Assembly (NCBI GenBank): GCA_024637015.1
Contig: JAGXGE010000021.1
Span: forward strand, 1 to 40,141
DNA length: 40,141 nt
Source: Aequorivita sp.
GTDB taxonomy: Bacteria; Bacteroidota; Bacteroidia; Flavobacteriales; Flavobacteriaceae
Direction of reading: 5' to 3'
The notes under the pieces were generated by a model. That model was given only the letters and a program-made list of their open reading frames with translations. It was not told the DNA's origin and did no database searches. The translations under genes and the position numbers were made by a program. Positions 1 to 9,503 of the stretch are shown here, piece after piece. Numbering within the stretch: the stretch's first letter is position 1; every line of letters starts with the position of its first letter.

Positions 1-512
1 GAATCCACAACATTAAAGTTATGAGACCTATTTGCTCTATCAGTTATATCAAGATACAAATCAGCCAACCTTTCATATTGTAAGGGCTTGCTATTTTGGA
101 GTAGGAGAGCAGCCATATCAAAATAAAAAACAGTACTGTCGCGGTTAAAATGCGGCATTTCTCTAAACCACAATGCCTTGTTCTGGTAGGCTCTACTCAA
201 ATCAGAAACTTGATTAGATGAAAGGTCTTGTCCAGCACTCATTTTTTTTAATTGTAAACTTTTAAGTGCTGTTTGATGAAGAGGCTCCTTGCCATCTAAT
301 ACCTTAGTAGCTTTATTTGCATAAAAAAGAGAGCTGTCCTTGTTGTATTGAGGCATATTGGTAAACCAAGAAGCTTTTTCAGTATAGGTTTTACTTAATT
401 CAAGTGCAGCTTTTGGACTATTACTTTTAAGTTTGTTATTTTGTGAAAATCCGCTCAAATGCAGGAGTAAAGCAGCATACCATATTACGAATTTAATATA
501 GGTTTGTGTCAT
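1..512 (-). CDS. Secreted repeat (TPR-like) protein, C-terminal part beyond window edge
   Basis: The open frame runs off the left edge without a stop, so only about 170 N-terminal residues are visible. It starts with a signal peptide (hydrophobic stretch at residues 6-20, cleavage probably after GFSQ). Two copies of a motif follow with a 66-residue period: LSKTYTEKASWFTNMPQYNKD near residue 39 and LSRAYQNKALWFREMPHFNRD near residue 105. Each copy is followed by an FYxxxA helix, which looks like a degenerate TPR array. An in-frame ATG at 557 would add 15 residues, but the inner ATG gives the more usual signal peptide. It lies downstream of, and on the same strand as, a TPR histidine kinase. 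It could itself be the sensor half of such a kinase, but no kinase domain is visible here. Confidence 0.7.
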   Translation of the reverse strand, partial: MTQTYIKFVIWYAALLLHLSGFSQNNKLKSNSPKAALELSKTYTEKASWFTNMPQYNKDSSLFYANKATKVLDGKEPLHQTALKSLQLKKMSAGQDLSSNQVSDLSRAYQNKALWFREMPHFNRDSTVFYFDMAALLLQNSKPLQYERLADLYLDITDRANRSHNFNVVD

Positions 513-639
513 CGTCTTGCCAGTTGGGTTGGTATGAACCGTATTTTTTTTAATCATATAAGACTTTAAATAAAAACCAATTTGTTGTTAACATATAAGG
601 TTTTAAAATTTAACCATATACTATCTTGAATTATTTCCA

Positions 640-2530
640 TCAGGCTGCAGCTTTAATTTTAAACTGAAATTCAACGGTTGTGCCTTTTTCTAATTTTTCA
701 AGCATGGTTCCGTTGAGCTGTTGTGTTAATAATTGAATGAGTTGGGATCCAAAACCAGATCCCCGGGGTGCTAAACCCCCTCACTTTACCTACACCGTTA
801 TCTGCTACTTTTAAGGTTAAAATTTCGGAAGTGGATTGTGATAAACTTATTTGTATGGTTCCGCTTTTATCTTCCGGGAAGGCATATTTCAGGGCATTTG
901 TAAGTAATTCATTTACGATCAAACCAATTGGAACGGCAGTGTCCACATCTAAGTTTAAGTCGTCCATTGCACATTCAATTTTTACCTTTTCCTCGGCATT
1001 AAAAGTGTCCAGAATGCCTTCGCCTAGGTTTATAAAATAATCCTTCATTTCAATACTGCCTAAGTTTTCGCCTTGATACAGTTTTTGGTGAATAATGCCC
1101 ATACTCTGTACGCGATTTTGACTGGCAAGCATGGCTTCCTTGCTGGCGCCATCTTCCAGTTTTGACGATTGAAGCGCGATAAGACTTTTAACCATTTCCA
1201 GATTGTTTTTTACACGGTGGTGTATTTCTTTCAACAACAGTTCATTTTGTTTGTTTTTGGCGTCCAGCTCTACATTCAATAAGGAAAGAGCTTTTCTTTT
1301 TTTGCGAATGTTTTTCAGTGTGAAATACATTCCGAAGAGAATAATGGCAAGTAATCCGGCTATACCAATATAGAGGATTTGCGTTTTTCGCTGTTGCGAA
1401 ATTTTTGCCTCTTTGTCCAAAATTTCCAAATCCTTTTGAGCGGTTTCATATTTTACTTGCAGTTCGCTATCCTTCCGCGCTATGATGGTGTTGAGGTATT
1501 CCGAATGGCCTTGTTCATATAACTCGTGATATTCCAAGGCATTTTTATAATCGCCCAACTGACTGTATATGTTGGAAACGTGCATATAGTTTTCCCAAAG
1601 ATTTTTAGTGTTGCCAATGCGTTTCATTATTTCTATTGCTCTCAAATTATAGGGTAGCGCTTGGGCATATTTTCCCTGTAAGATAAAAACATGGCCAATG
1701 TTTGCCGTAGGTGGAATCATATAACGGGTAAGCCCTATTTTTTTAGCTCCTTCATAGCAGCGGTTATAATCCGCAATGGCTTCCTCATAGCGTTCCATGT
1801 ATTTGTAAATATTGCCACGACCGTTGTAGCAGGCCAAGAGGGGTGGTCCGTCTTCACCAATTTTTTTATAAAGATTGATGGCAGTGTTCATGTTTTGCAG
1901 ACTTTCGTCAAGATTTCCCAAAAACAGTTGATTTTCTGCAAGCCGCCGGTAGGAGAGTGCCATATCTTCCTCATAACCATTTTTTTCTTGAATGGCGATC
2001 GCTTTTTTGCAATATTCAGCACCTTCCGCATAGCTGTCAGAATAATATAGTAAGTCGCTGATTTTTGTGTAACATTTAGCAACGCCTTGATTGTCGCCCA
2101 TTTTTTCATAAAGAGCCAATGCTTTATAAACAGCTTCAGAACCTTTGTCATATTCGGCTGTGCCGCTGAAGTTGACCACTAATAAAAGGTAAGTGTCTGC
2201 CAATTGTTTTGTCATTTCCTCTTTTTTATAAAGGGAAATGGCCTTTTGCAAATAAACTATGGAAGAATCGATCACTGTGTGGTCTTCGCGCCATTTTGCC
2301 AAACCGATATATGCCTTTCCAAGAGATTCAAAATCTTTATTTTTTGTGGAAAGTTGGATATTTTTCTTGAAGTTGTTATATTCCTGAAGCGTGTCCTTAG
2401 CTATCGAAATATTTTTTTCCTTTTCTAAATAGGAATTTTTAAGAGTGTCTTCTTGTGTTTGGGAAGAAGCTGTGGGGAGACTGCTCCACGAAACGCAAGC
2501 TAATACTACAAAGAGTAATAGTCGTTTCAT
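640..2530 (-). pseudogene. TPR-containing sensor histidine kinase, frame broken near the 3' end
   Basis: The continuous frame spans 698-2530 (610 aa). It has a signal peptide (1-24), TPR repeats over about 70-345, a coiled stretch, one membrane segment (385-404), a HisKA_2-type phosphoacceptor box (EIHHRVKNN, H437) and a HATPase domain with the N box (VNELLTNALKYAF, 539-551) and G1 box (DNGVGK, 577-582). After R584 the frame turns into unrelated sequence and stops at 698. Skipping one base in the C5 run at 776-780 instead gives LAPRGSGFGSQLIQLL, a typical G2 box, then TTVEFQFKIKAAA and a stop at 640. The repaired protein would be 629 aa. It is either a real frameshift mutation or a homopolymer sequencing error. 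As written, the protein lacks the G2 ATP-lid motif and is probably inactive. Confidence 0.85.
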
Positions 2531-2865
2531 TTGTTGTGATGATTGGTTGTTAGTTGCTTATAAATATAGGGAGATTAATTTTATAATCAAATGCTAAAAA
2601 TATATAAACTAGGTTTTTGCATTTTTTAAGTTTTGGGTTTGATTGTTTTTTAAATAAAAATTTCCGTGGAGAAAATTAACCGTACCTTCGCGCCTTATTA
2701 AAACCGTCTTCTTAGTTTTAATGGTTTTTAAAAAGACCGAATTCTAAAAGCGCCGCGATATACTATCTCCAAGCGCAGCGGTCTAAAAAATACAAAGCGT
2801 AAAGTTTCAGGGTTCTAAAAATCGAAGAATCCAAAAGCGAAGCGCTCCAATAATCAAAATACTAT
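2531..2865 (+). promoter_or_regulatory. 335-nt gene-free stretch: promoter and long leader of the RNA helicase gene
   Basis: A promoter-like TACCTTCG at 2683-2690 (7 of 8 to TAnnTTTG) would leave an untranslated leader of about 170 nt. The leader holds two nested inverted repeats: ATTAAAAC (2697-2704) with GTTTTAAT (2715-2722), and AAAACC (2700-2705) with GGTTTT (2723-2728). They share bases, so they cannot both form fully. There are five AAGCG motifs at 2748, 2771, 2795, 2835 and 2840. A short ORF (2721-2747, MVFKKTEF) lies inside. The part nearest 2531 would carry the promoter of the divergent histidine kinase; I see no clear box there. The regulatory role is inferred. Confidence 0.5.
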
Positions 2866-4137
2866 ATGTCATTTAAATCTCTTGGGCTGTCCGATGCCCT
2901 ACTGAAAGCAATCAGCAAAAAAGGGTATGAAACGCCTTCGGCAATTCAACAAAAAGCAATCCCTTTAATTTTAGAACGAAAAGATGTACTGGCCTCCGCA
3001 CAAACCGGAAGTGGTAAAACAGCTGGTTTTGCATTGCCAATGTTACAAATATTGAACAGTCAACCCACTTTGCGCCAACGGCCCGTTCGCGCTTTAATAC
3101 TTACCCCAACTCGCGAACTTGCCGCACAAGTGCAGGACGAGTTTAGGGAATACAGCGAATTTACTGATCTTCGTTCCACCGTTATTTTTGGTGGCGTGGG
3201 TGCAAATCCACAAATCCGTGCCCTTCGTAATGGGGTGGATATTCTGGTAGCCACCCCCGGTCGCTTGCTGGACTTAGTGAATCAACGTGCACTAACGCTT
3301 TCAAAAGTGGAAATCCTTGTTTTGGACGAAGCCGATAGAATGCTCGATATGGGTTTCCTTCGCGATATTAAAAAGATACTTGCATTGCTACCTTCAAGAA
3401 GACAGAACTTACTGTTTTCGGCAACCTTTTCAAAAGAAATAAAAAAACTGGCCAATGAGTTTCTGCACCATCCGGTTATGGTGGAAGCCACACCAGAAAA
3501 TACCACGGTTGAAAAAATTGATCAAACTGTTTACCGTGTTGATAAATCTCAAAAAACAGACTTAATTATAAAACTTATTTCCGAAGGAAATTGGCAACAG
3601 GTTTTGGTTTTTACTAGAACCAAACACGGTGCAAACCGTTTGAGCGAAAAGCTTGAAAAAGCAAAAATTACTTCCGCAGCAATCCACGGAAACAAAAGCC
3701 AAGGCGCGAGAACAAGAGCATTATCTGGATTTAAGGAAGGTAAAGTACGCGTTTTGGTTGCTACCGATATTGCAGCACGTGGATTGGATATTCCATTACT
3801 ACCACACGTTATTAATTTTGAACTTCCTAACATTTCCGAAGATTACGTTCACCGAATTGGAAGAACAGGTAGGGCAGGAGCCAGTGGCGAAGCGCTTTCG
3901 CTAGTAAGTTTGGACGAAGTTGGTTATTTAAAGGATATTGAAAAATTGATAGGCGAACGCCTTCAACCCAAAACCCTTCCAGATTTTCAGCTCACAGAAA
4001 CCATGGCCGATGTAAAAGCTGCCGAGGAAGAAAAGAAACAACAAAAAGCACAGCGACACAGTCGTGGCCGGAATGCGGGGACTAAGGTGAATACGCATGC
4101 TAAAACCAAAAGTAACCGGGGAAGGAACAAAAGATAA
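2866..4137 (+). CDS. rhlE: DEAD-box ATP-dependent RNA helicase, RhlE type
   Basis: This 423-aa protein carries the full DEAD-box motif set in order: Q motif ([14 protein letters not shown], 20-33), Walker A AQTGSGKT (45-52), PTRELA, TPGRL, DEAD (154-157), SAT (185-187), then in the second RecA domain [22 protein letters not shown] and [11 protein letters not shown] short basic tail rich in Lys, Arg and Asn follows (about 380-423), the usual RNA-binding extension of RhlE proteins. It unwinds short RNA duplexes in ribosome assembly, RNA turnover or cold adaptation. The leader before it is unusually long (see 2531-2865), which suggests post-transcriptional control. Family assignment is firm. The RhlE subgroup is the best guess from length and from the absence of the DbpA and CsdA tails. 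Confidence 0.93.
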   Translation: MSFKSLGLSDALLKAISKKGYETPSAIQQKAIPLILERKDVLASAQTGSGKTAGFALPMLQILNSQPTLRQRPVRALILTPTRELAAQVQDEFREYSEFTDLRSTVIFGGVGANPQIRALRNGVDILVATPGRLLDLVNQRALTLSKVEILVLDEADRMLDMGFLRDIKKILALLPSRRQNLLFSATFSKEIKKLANEFLHHPVMVEATPENTTVEKIDQTVYRVDKSQKTDLIIKLISEGNWQQVLVFTRTKHGANRLSEKLEKAKITSAAIHGNKSQGARTRALSGFKEGKVRVLVATDIAARGLDIPLLPHVINFELPNISEDYVHRIGRTGRAGASGEALSLVSLDEVGYLKDIEKLIGERLQPKTLPDFQLTETMADVKAAEEEKKQQKAQRHSRGRNAGTKVNTHAKTKSNRGRNKR

Positions 4138-4193
4138 TACACGGCTGGTGAATTGTATTTATAATTTATCCAAATCTGGCACTCTAAGTTCCT

Positions 4194-5084
4194 CTATTTT
4201 CCAATTTGCACATTTTGCTCCGGCTTGATACGCACTTTCCAAGAAATCCAAAACAGCCTTTCTTGGGTTGCTGAACTTTTAACTGTTTCATAGCTTAATA
4301 GTGCCATGGGGCTGCCATTGCTGTCTTGCCATTTTGCACCTTCAGGAAGCAGGATTTCGTCATCAATACCTTTTGGAGAAGGGTAGCTGTATGAATAATA
4401 CATAGGTTCCTGCACATTTTTATCGCCTATCCAAAACCCAAAACTGATCTGTTCATGCGAATAAGCATCTTTTTCCAAAACTCTGGCAGAAGCGTCCATA
4501 GGCGGTAATTTTTTTCCTGAAAATCGTGTTACTACCAAATCCAAATGATGCCAATAGATATGAACGGGGCAGGATTTCCCATAAAACCTACCGCTAAATT
4601 CCTGAAAGATACTGTTGTTCCATTGCATAATTTTCCAGAATTTTTCTATATAATTCCAATCAAAATGATGGTATTCGGTTATGCTGTTGAACGGTTTTTC
4701 AATATCGACATCAAAAGGTTTTTCAACAAAATCGATGCTTAGGCCCGTACCTATTAATTTGGAAGTATATTCCTTATAAAAATCGGCAATGGTGGGGTTT
4801 TGCGCAAGAGAAATAACAATTTCCGCTCCCGCGCTTTGTGATATTATCACAGCTTTTCTGGCAATGTTGAACGCTATCTCAACACTGTCTATTCCTTCAT
4901 TAACTGGAATATTGAACGTGCTGAATCCTCTTGGTGAAACATAAAGGGTTATATTCCACCAATGATTTTTCCTTGGACTAGAAGCAAGCCTTGTTTTTCC
5001 TATAATTTGAAGAATTATAGGAACTGTGATTCGTGTTTCATTCCAACTTTCAAAAGGTAAATCGGGTAGTTTTTTTGAATTCAT
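4194..5084 (-). CDS. DUF5996 family protein
   Basis: A 296-aa cytosolic protein with the hallmarks of the DUF5996 family: LPFESWNET near the N terminus, LQIIGKTRLA (25-34), NHWWNITLYVSPRG (40-53) and a later CPVHIYWHHLDLVVTRFSG. It has no signal peptide or membrane segment. The family has no established biochemical role. The invariant His/Trp pairs could form a ligand or metal site, but that is a guess. It converges on the RNA helicase gene with 56 nt between them and no obvious terminator hairpin, and it seems to be transcribed alone. Confidence 0.8.
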   Translation of the reverse strand: MNSKKLPDLPFESWNETRITVPIILQIIGKTRLASSPRKNHWWNITLYVSPRGFSTFNIPVNEGIDSVEIAFNIARKAVIISQSAGAEIVISLAQNPTIADFYKEYTSKLIGTGLSIDFVEKPFDVDIEKPFNSITEYHHFDWNYIEKFWKIMQWNNSIFQEFSGRFYGKSCPVHIYWHHLDLVVTRFSGKKLPPMDASARVLEKDAYSHEQISFGFWIGDKNVQEPMYYSYSYPSPKGIDDEILLPEGAKWQDSNGSPMALLSYETVKSSATQERLFWISWKVRIKPEQNVQIGK

Positions 5085-5233
5085 TAGGATTATTTAGGTG
5101 AATGGTTTGCCCATTCTATCAAAGATATTCAAAAAAATATTGGTTTTTCATGCTAACAGAACAAGCTGAAAGATAGAAAAACCAATATATTAATACTCAA
5201 GAAGGCTAAAGTATAAAAATTGCTACCTATAAA

Positions 5234-5818
5234 TTATGCTTTTGGCGGAATAGGCGCCGGTACAATATTTTGTACGGGTTTTATAGTTTTCAAATAGGCA
5301 AACATAGCTTTGAGATCGGAATCCGGTAAATGCGAAATTGTTTGCCAAGGCATGGGTGGCAACAAAGCTCTACTGTTTTCCATCCCTTTGTATTTTCCGT
5401 GTTTAATGGCGGTTAAAAACTGCGCTTCGGTCCAACTTCCAATGCCCGTATCGTCCGGGGTTAGGTTAGCGGCAAAAGATGTGCCCCACGGACCAATGGC
5501 GGCCGTTAGGCCAGGAGAAAATAAGATAAAGGATTTTGCGGTATTCAAGTCATATTCGCCTAATTGGTCATTGGCGGGATGTCCAGAAAGCAAACGATCT
5601 GGATCGGGTATTGGACCCATGTCCGTCATTTTTTTTGGAGAATGGCAATCGTGGCAACCCACGGCGGTAACCAACATTTCCCCTCTTTTTATAGCAGATA
5701 TATCTGGTTCAGATGGTTTGGTTTCATATATTTTTGTTGTCGATTTCTCCTTTTTTTCAGAATTGCATGCTGCCAAAATGATACATAGTACAGCAAACGT
5801 TAATAGTCGTTTTTTCAT
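5234..5818 (-). CDS. Lipoprotein c-type cytochrome, single CXXCH
   Basis: I place the start at the ATG at 5818 (194 aa). This gives the signal MKKRLLTFAVLCIILAAC with a lipobox cysteine at residue 18; the ORF can be extended 10 codons upstream to 5848. One haem-binding motif CHDCH lies at 55-59, and MPW near the C terminus may supply the distal Met ligand. The protein is therefore probably a periplasmic or outer-membrane-anchored electron carrier of the class I cytochrome c fold. The region between (LLSGHPANDQ, FAANLTPDDTGIGSWTE, FLTAIKHGKYKG) matches the conserved loop pattern of cytochromes found with alcohol or sugar dehydrogenases and stand-alone in Bacteroidota. No partner dehydrogenase is adjacent, so its redox partner is unknown. 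Confidence 0.85.
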   Translation of the reverse strand: MKKRLLTFAVLCIILAACNSEKKEKSTTKIYETKPSEPDISAIKRGEMLVTAVGCHDCHSPKKMTDMGPIPDPDRLLSGHPANDQLGEYDLNTAKSFILFSPGLTAAIGPWGTSFAANLTPDDTGIGSWTEAQFLTAIKHGKYKGMENSRALLPPMPWQTISHLPDSDLKAMFAYLKTIKPVQNIVPAPIPPKA

Positions 5819-5977
5819 AATTTTAATTGGTTTAAATTGGTAAATCAAAAATAGAAAATAAATTTTTTCTTTTTCAAATTTTTGACAATGTTTTTAACTG
5901 GAAATTAAATACTTATGTATAATATGTTCTCAATATTTCATATTAAGGTTCTCGCAAATCAAATTTAGAATCGATTA

Positions 5978-5993
5978 GTATTTTATAAAATAC
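5978..5993. promoter_or_regulatory. Perfect 16-bp palindrome, possible operator
   Basis: GTATTTTATAAAATAC is a perfect dyad in the gene-free stretch between the divergent cytochrome and acyltransferase genes. A TATCTTTA at 6026-6033 (7 of 8 to the TAnnTTTG box) follows and could serve the acyltransferase gene. An AT-rich dyad can arise by chance, so the role is uncertain. Confidence 0.3.
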
Positions 5994-6052
5994 ACTCTAT
6001 TATCCATCACGATCAAAACAGTTACTATCTTTAACTCCACTCAAATTCTTTT

Positions 6053-7229
6053 ATGCCCAAAAACATTGCTCATAGTTTTTCATTCTTTCAATCTGTTCAT
6101 AAAATACCACATTTACATTGGAACGATTTGGTGAGCGAGCAGCAAGTATATTTAAAATTGTCTTATTTGAAGGCTTTGGAAGAAACCCTAAAAAGATACT
6201 CTGAAGAATATTTATGTCTTGATTTATAATTCGGAAAACGAACATATTGTAGCCGGTGTTTTTCCGTTAGCCACTTTTACCTATAAAAAAACCTCACAAC
6301 AAAATCTGTTCATAAAACTTTTTCAGGATTGCAGAAATGCCGATGACAGTTTTTCAATCAAAGGATTGGTGTGCGGAAATATCTTTGCTACTGGGGAAAA
6401 GGGGTTTGCGTATTCAGAAAAAATTTCAAAACAAAAAGCACTCGAGCTACTTGCCAAGGCCGCAAAACAAATTCAAAAAGATACTCGTTGGGAGGATCTG
6501 TTTAAAGTGATTCTCTTTAAGGAGTTTTGGCCGGCTTCACTAACAAATGCTAGTGTTTTGGAAAATCATAAATACCGCTCTTTTCAGGCCGATGTAAATA
6601 TGGTGTTGAAGCTTCATCCTTCTTGTAAAACCTTTGCCGACTATCTACAAAGTATGAAAGCAAAATATCGTACCAAAGCGAACAGTGCCTATAAAAAGTC
6701 AGAAAATCTTTCCATTCGCTCCCTTTCTTCCGAGGAAGTAATACAGCAGCAGAGGCCGATTCACCAATTATTTTCAAATGTTCTCAATAAATCTGAATAT
6801 CGTTATGGCGAAAACTATCCTGCTTCATTTGCGGCTTTAAAGGAAAATCTAGGGGATTTGTTTATTTGCAAAGGAGTGTTCTTGGATGATAAATTGATTG
6901 CATTTAGCACCGCTTTTGTAAATGGGGATACCTTGGAAGCCAATTATGTAGGCATTGATTATAACTACAATACCAAATATGCGATTTACGAACGTCTGTT
7001 GTATGATTATGTGGAAGAGGCAATCGTCCTAAGAGTTTCGGAATTGCAGTTGGGCCGGACCAGCGAACTAATAAAAAGTGCCGTTGGCGCGGTGCCTGTT
7101 CCGATGACACTATTTGCGCGACATACTTCAAAGATTAAAAATGTATTGCTGAAACCGGTTTTAGAAAATATTACGCCCCGTGAGTTTGAATTACGAAAAC
7201 CTTTTGTGGAAAAGTTTTTGGATAATTAA
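6053..7229 (+). pseudogene. GNAT/FemAB-like acyltransferase, split by a one-base frameshift
   Basis: Two frames together make one protein. The first runs from ATG 6053 to TAA 6229 and gives 58 residues (MPKNIAHSFSFFQSVHKIPH..., ending LCLDL). The second continues from about 6213 to 7229 and is open from a TTG at 6219. Dropping one T from the TTT at 6211-6213 joins them as SEEYYVLIYNSENE and gives 391 aa, a natural length for the family. The C-terminal half has a GNAT-like fold: a charged KAKYRTKANSAYKK helix, GVFLDDKLIAFSTAFV, LEANYVGIDYNYN and a final LQLGRTSELIKSAVGA. Such proteins transfer acyl or aminoacyl groups; no substrate can be named. The break is either a true frameshift or a sequencing error. 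Without repair the 58 N-terminal residues are lost. Confidence 0.75.
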
Positions 7230-7321
7230 GGAGCGGAAATTTTCATAATTTTTTTTCTTTCAAATCAACAACCCGTAACAGGATGTTTATAAAGTATTTT
7301 TTTGAAAATTATAAGTTAGTT

Positions 7322-8377
7322 TTAATTCATAAATGTTTTCTTCCGGAAATACTTCTTCCGCAACCAAAATGACACCCTCACTAATATAATAAGTGCTGGA
7401 ACTTCCACCAAAGGTCCCACCACTCCCGTAAAAGCTTGTCCCGAATTTAATCCAAAGACGGCTATGGCAACAGCTATGGCCAATTCAAAATTGTTTCCTG
7501 CCGCAGTGAAGGCTATGGAAGCGGTTTTATCGTAGGTTGTGCCCATTGCTTTTGAAAAGAAGAATCCTATAAGAAACATTAAAGTGAAATAAATTAGCAA
7601 CGGCACTGCAATGAGCAGCACATCCATTGGGATTTCCACGATCATTTCTCCTTTCAAAGAGAACATCACAACAATAGTAAATAACAAAGCAATAAGCGTA
7701 ATTGGCGAAATTGCAGGAATAAACTTGGTTGTGTACCATTCGGCGCCTTTCCAAGGCACCAAAATCACTCTACTCAAAATGCCAAGTACAAATGGAATAC
7801 CTAAATAAATAGCAACACTTTCGGCTATGGTTGCAATAGAGATTTCAACAATAGCGCCTTCAAACCCAAAATAGGGCGGAAGGATGGTAATGAAAATCCA
7901 AGCGTAAAAACTATATGCAAACACCTGAAAAATACTATTAAGCGCTACCAATCCTGCGCCGTACTCACTACTTCCTTCTGCAAGATCGTTCCATACTAAA
8001 ACCATGGCTATACAACGGGCAAGGCCAATTAAAATAAGCCCTACCATATATTCGGGGTAATCCCGAAGAAAGGTTATTGCGAGTACAAACATGAGCACGG
8101 GGCCGATAATCCAGTTTAACACCAAAGAGATAGAAAGCACTTTTACATCCTTAAATACTTTTGGCAAAAGGGCATAATTGACCTTGGCCAGGGGCGGATA
8201 CATCATTAAAATTAAACCAATTGCAATGGGGATATTTGTACTGCCGCTATTAAAAGAATTCAACAATTCTGGAAAGGAAGGAACAAAATAACCAATAACC
8301 ACACCTATAGCCATTGCTATAAAAATCCAAAGGGTTAGGTAGCTGTCTAAAAAGCTTAATTTCTTGGGAGTTGCCAT
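7322..8377 (-). CDS. acr3: ACR3-family arsenite efflux permease
   Basis: A 351-aa integral membrane protein with about ten transmembrane segments. The ACR3 hallmarks are visible: the essential Cys in [18 protein letters not shown] (C122) and the Glu in [13 protein letters not shown] (about E298). It exports arsenite, and in some members antimonite, across the inner membrane using the proton gradient. It is the last gene of the arsenic operon, with 1 nt between the arsC stop and its ATG, so translation is probably coupled. Length and motifs are normal for the family. It could equally be labelled ArsB in older annotations, but the BASS-like ACR3 motifs distinguish it from E. coli ArsB. Confidence 0.95.
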   Translation of the reverse strand: MATPKKLSFLDSYLTLWIFIAMAIGVVIGYFVPSFPELLNSFNSGSTNIPIAIGLILMMYPPLAKVNYALLPKVFKDVKVLSISLVLNWIIGPVLMFVLAITFLRDYPEYMVGLILIGLARCIAMVLVWNDLAEGSSEYGAGLVALNSIFQVFAYSFYAWIFITILPPYFGFEGAIVEISIATIAESVAIYLGIPFVLGILSRVILVPWKGAEWYTTKFIPAISPITLIALLFTIVVMFSLKGEMIVEIPMDVLLIAVPLLIYFTLMFLIGFFFSKAMGTTYDKTASIAFTAAGNNFELAIAVAIAVFGLNSGQAFTGVVGPLVEVPALIILVRVSFWLRKKYFRKKTFMN

Positions 8378-8378
8378 T

Positions 8379-8996
8379 TTATAAATTGATTTTTGAGAAT
8401 ACGTATTTTATTTCTGTAGCAATCTGCTCGCTACGGTCTTTATAAATTTGCTGTTGCTGGGGTGTGCCGTCTGAAACTTTTGGATCTTCATACATTACGG
8501 AAATACGCTTTTCCGATCCAGCAACAAAGGGACAACCAGCATCGGCCTGCGAACAGGTCATTACTGCAGCAAAGCCACTTTTGGGGTTGAAATCGTCGTC
8601 ATATTTTTTTGAAAAGGCAAGTAAGGGATCTTTGTTAGTGGCGTATGTAATGTGATAGACAGGATTTTCGGCTGAGGTTTTTTTGGAAATTTGAAAGCCA
8701 GCATTTTCCAAAGTTTGCACTACCATGGGGTAAACCGCGGTGGCTTCCGTACCGCCAGAATAGCATTGAATATTTGGAACTTTGAAATATTCAGACATCG
8801 TCTGTGCCCAAACCTGAGCCAAATGGCTGCGCCGCGAATTGTGTGTGCAGATAAAATTCAGCTGAATTATTTGATTTGATTGTGCTTTTAAATTGACGTA
8901 GTCAACGAGAGGTTGTAAAATGCTTTTCCGTTCTTCGGAAAGTCTTGCTGTGTCTAGCGTTTCAATGTATTCTCGTATAGGTTTTAATAGTTTCAT
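8379..8996 (-). CDS. arsC: Arsenate reductase, thioredoxin-coupled LMW-PTP type
   Basis: A 205-aa protein with the low-molecular-weight phosphatase P-loop CTHNSRRS (C50, R56, S57) and a redox relay pair in CSQADAGC (C148 and C155, seven residues apart). This matches the three-cysteine mechanism of the pI258-type ArsC, which reduces As(V) to As(III) with electrons from thioredoxin. The YEDP segment after the second relay Cys fits the family's Asp loop. A helical extension of about 45 residues precedes the P-loop, so it is longer than the 131-aa staphylococcal enzyme, as is common in Bacteroidota. It lies between the arsN-like gene (17-nt gap) and acr3 (1-nt gap), so arsenite produced here would be handed to the exporter or to ArsM. 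Confidence 0.93.
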   Translation of the reverse strand: MKLLKPIREYIETLDTARLSEERKSILQPLVDYVNLKAQSNQIIQLNFICTHNSRRSHLAQVWAQTMSEYFKVPNIQCYSGGTEATAVYPMVVQTLENAGFQISKKTSAENPVYHITYATNKDPLLAFSKKYDDDFNPKSGFAAVMTCSQADAGCPFVAGSEKRISVMYEDPKVSDGTPQQQQIYKDRSEQIATEIKYVFSKINL

Positions 8997-9013
8997 TTGA
9001 TAGATGACGGTTT

Positions 9014-9502
9014 TTAAATTCCAACTATTTTACTGCGTCGCTCCAAAAGCACATTGTCTTTCCAAATGCCTTTTAATTGGCCAACCCTTTCCTTAAAGCC
9101 AATTTCTCGAAAACCACATTTTATGTGTAATTTATGGCTAGCCATATTGTCGCGAAAGATTCCAGATTGAAGCGTCCAGATATTATTAGCTTCGCTTATT
9201 TCAATTAAGTTCTTTAAAAGAAATTCTCCAACACCTTTTCCTCTCGCAGATTCTGATATGTAAACGCTTACTTCGGCAACACCTCCATAAACGCAGCGAC
9301 TTGAAACAGGAGAGAGGGCAGCCCAACCTAAATAGTTGTTTTCATCCACAGCCATTATTCTTCCGAAGGAAAGATGCCCAGTATCCCACTTTTCCCAAGT
9401 AGGAATAGTAGTTTCAAAAGTTGCGGTACCTGTTTTTAAGCCTTCATCATAAATTCTGGCGACTTCAGGATAGTTTTCTTCTGAAATTTCAATAACTATC
9501 AT
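9014..9502 (-). CDS. arsN1: GNAT acetyltransferase, ArsN1-like (arsinothricin/phosphinothricin type)
   Basis: I choose the ATG at 9502 (162 aa, MIVIEISEENYPEVARIYDE) over an upstream in-frame start at 9544 that would overlap arsM. It begins 1 nt past the arsM stop codon, so translation is likely coupled. The phosphinothricin acetyltransferase pattern is clear: ATFETTIPTWEKW, GWAALSPVSSRCVYGGVAEVSVY, the acetyl-CoA loop ARGKGVGEFLL, and MASHKLHIKCGFREIGF. Members located in ars operons (ArsN1) acetylate the amino group of arsinothricin, a natural organoarsenical antibiotic. That function is inferred from family and context; acetylation of phosphinothricin, methionine sulfoximine or another amine remains possible. 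Confidence 0.8.
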   Translation of the reverse strand: MIVIEISEENYPEVARIYDEGLKTGTATFETTIPTWEKWDTGHLSFGRIMAVDENNYLGWAALSPVSSRCVYGGVAEVSVYISESARGKGVGEFLLKNLIEISEANNIWTLQSGIFRDNMASHKLHIKCGFREIGFKERVGQLKGIWKDNVLLERRSKIVGI

Positions 9503-9503
9503 A

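Noticed and set aside
745-768. GGATCC and CCCCGGGG near the kinase frameshift recall a cloning-vector polylinker
   Set aside because: In the repaired frame these bases encode the expected G2-box residues of the kinase, so they are native coding sequence.
770-790. Programmed ribosomal frameshifting in the kinase gene
   Set aside because: The shift needed is +1, and the run does not form a canonical X XXY YYZ slippery heptamer in the zero frame. A one-base insertion is simpler.
5310-5843. A 177-codon plus-strand ORF antisense to the cytochrome gene
   Set aside because: The opposite frame has a lipoprotein signal and a CXXCH motif. The antisense product has no coherent domain and lies wholly inside the real gene.
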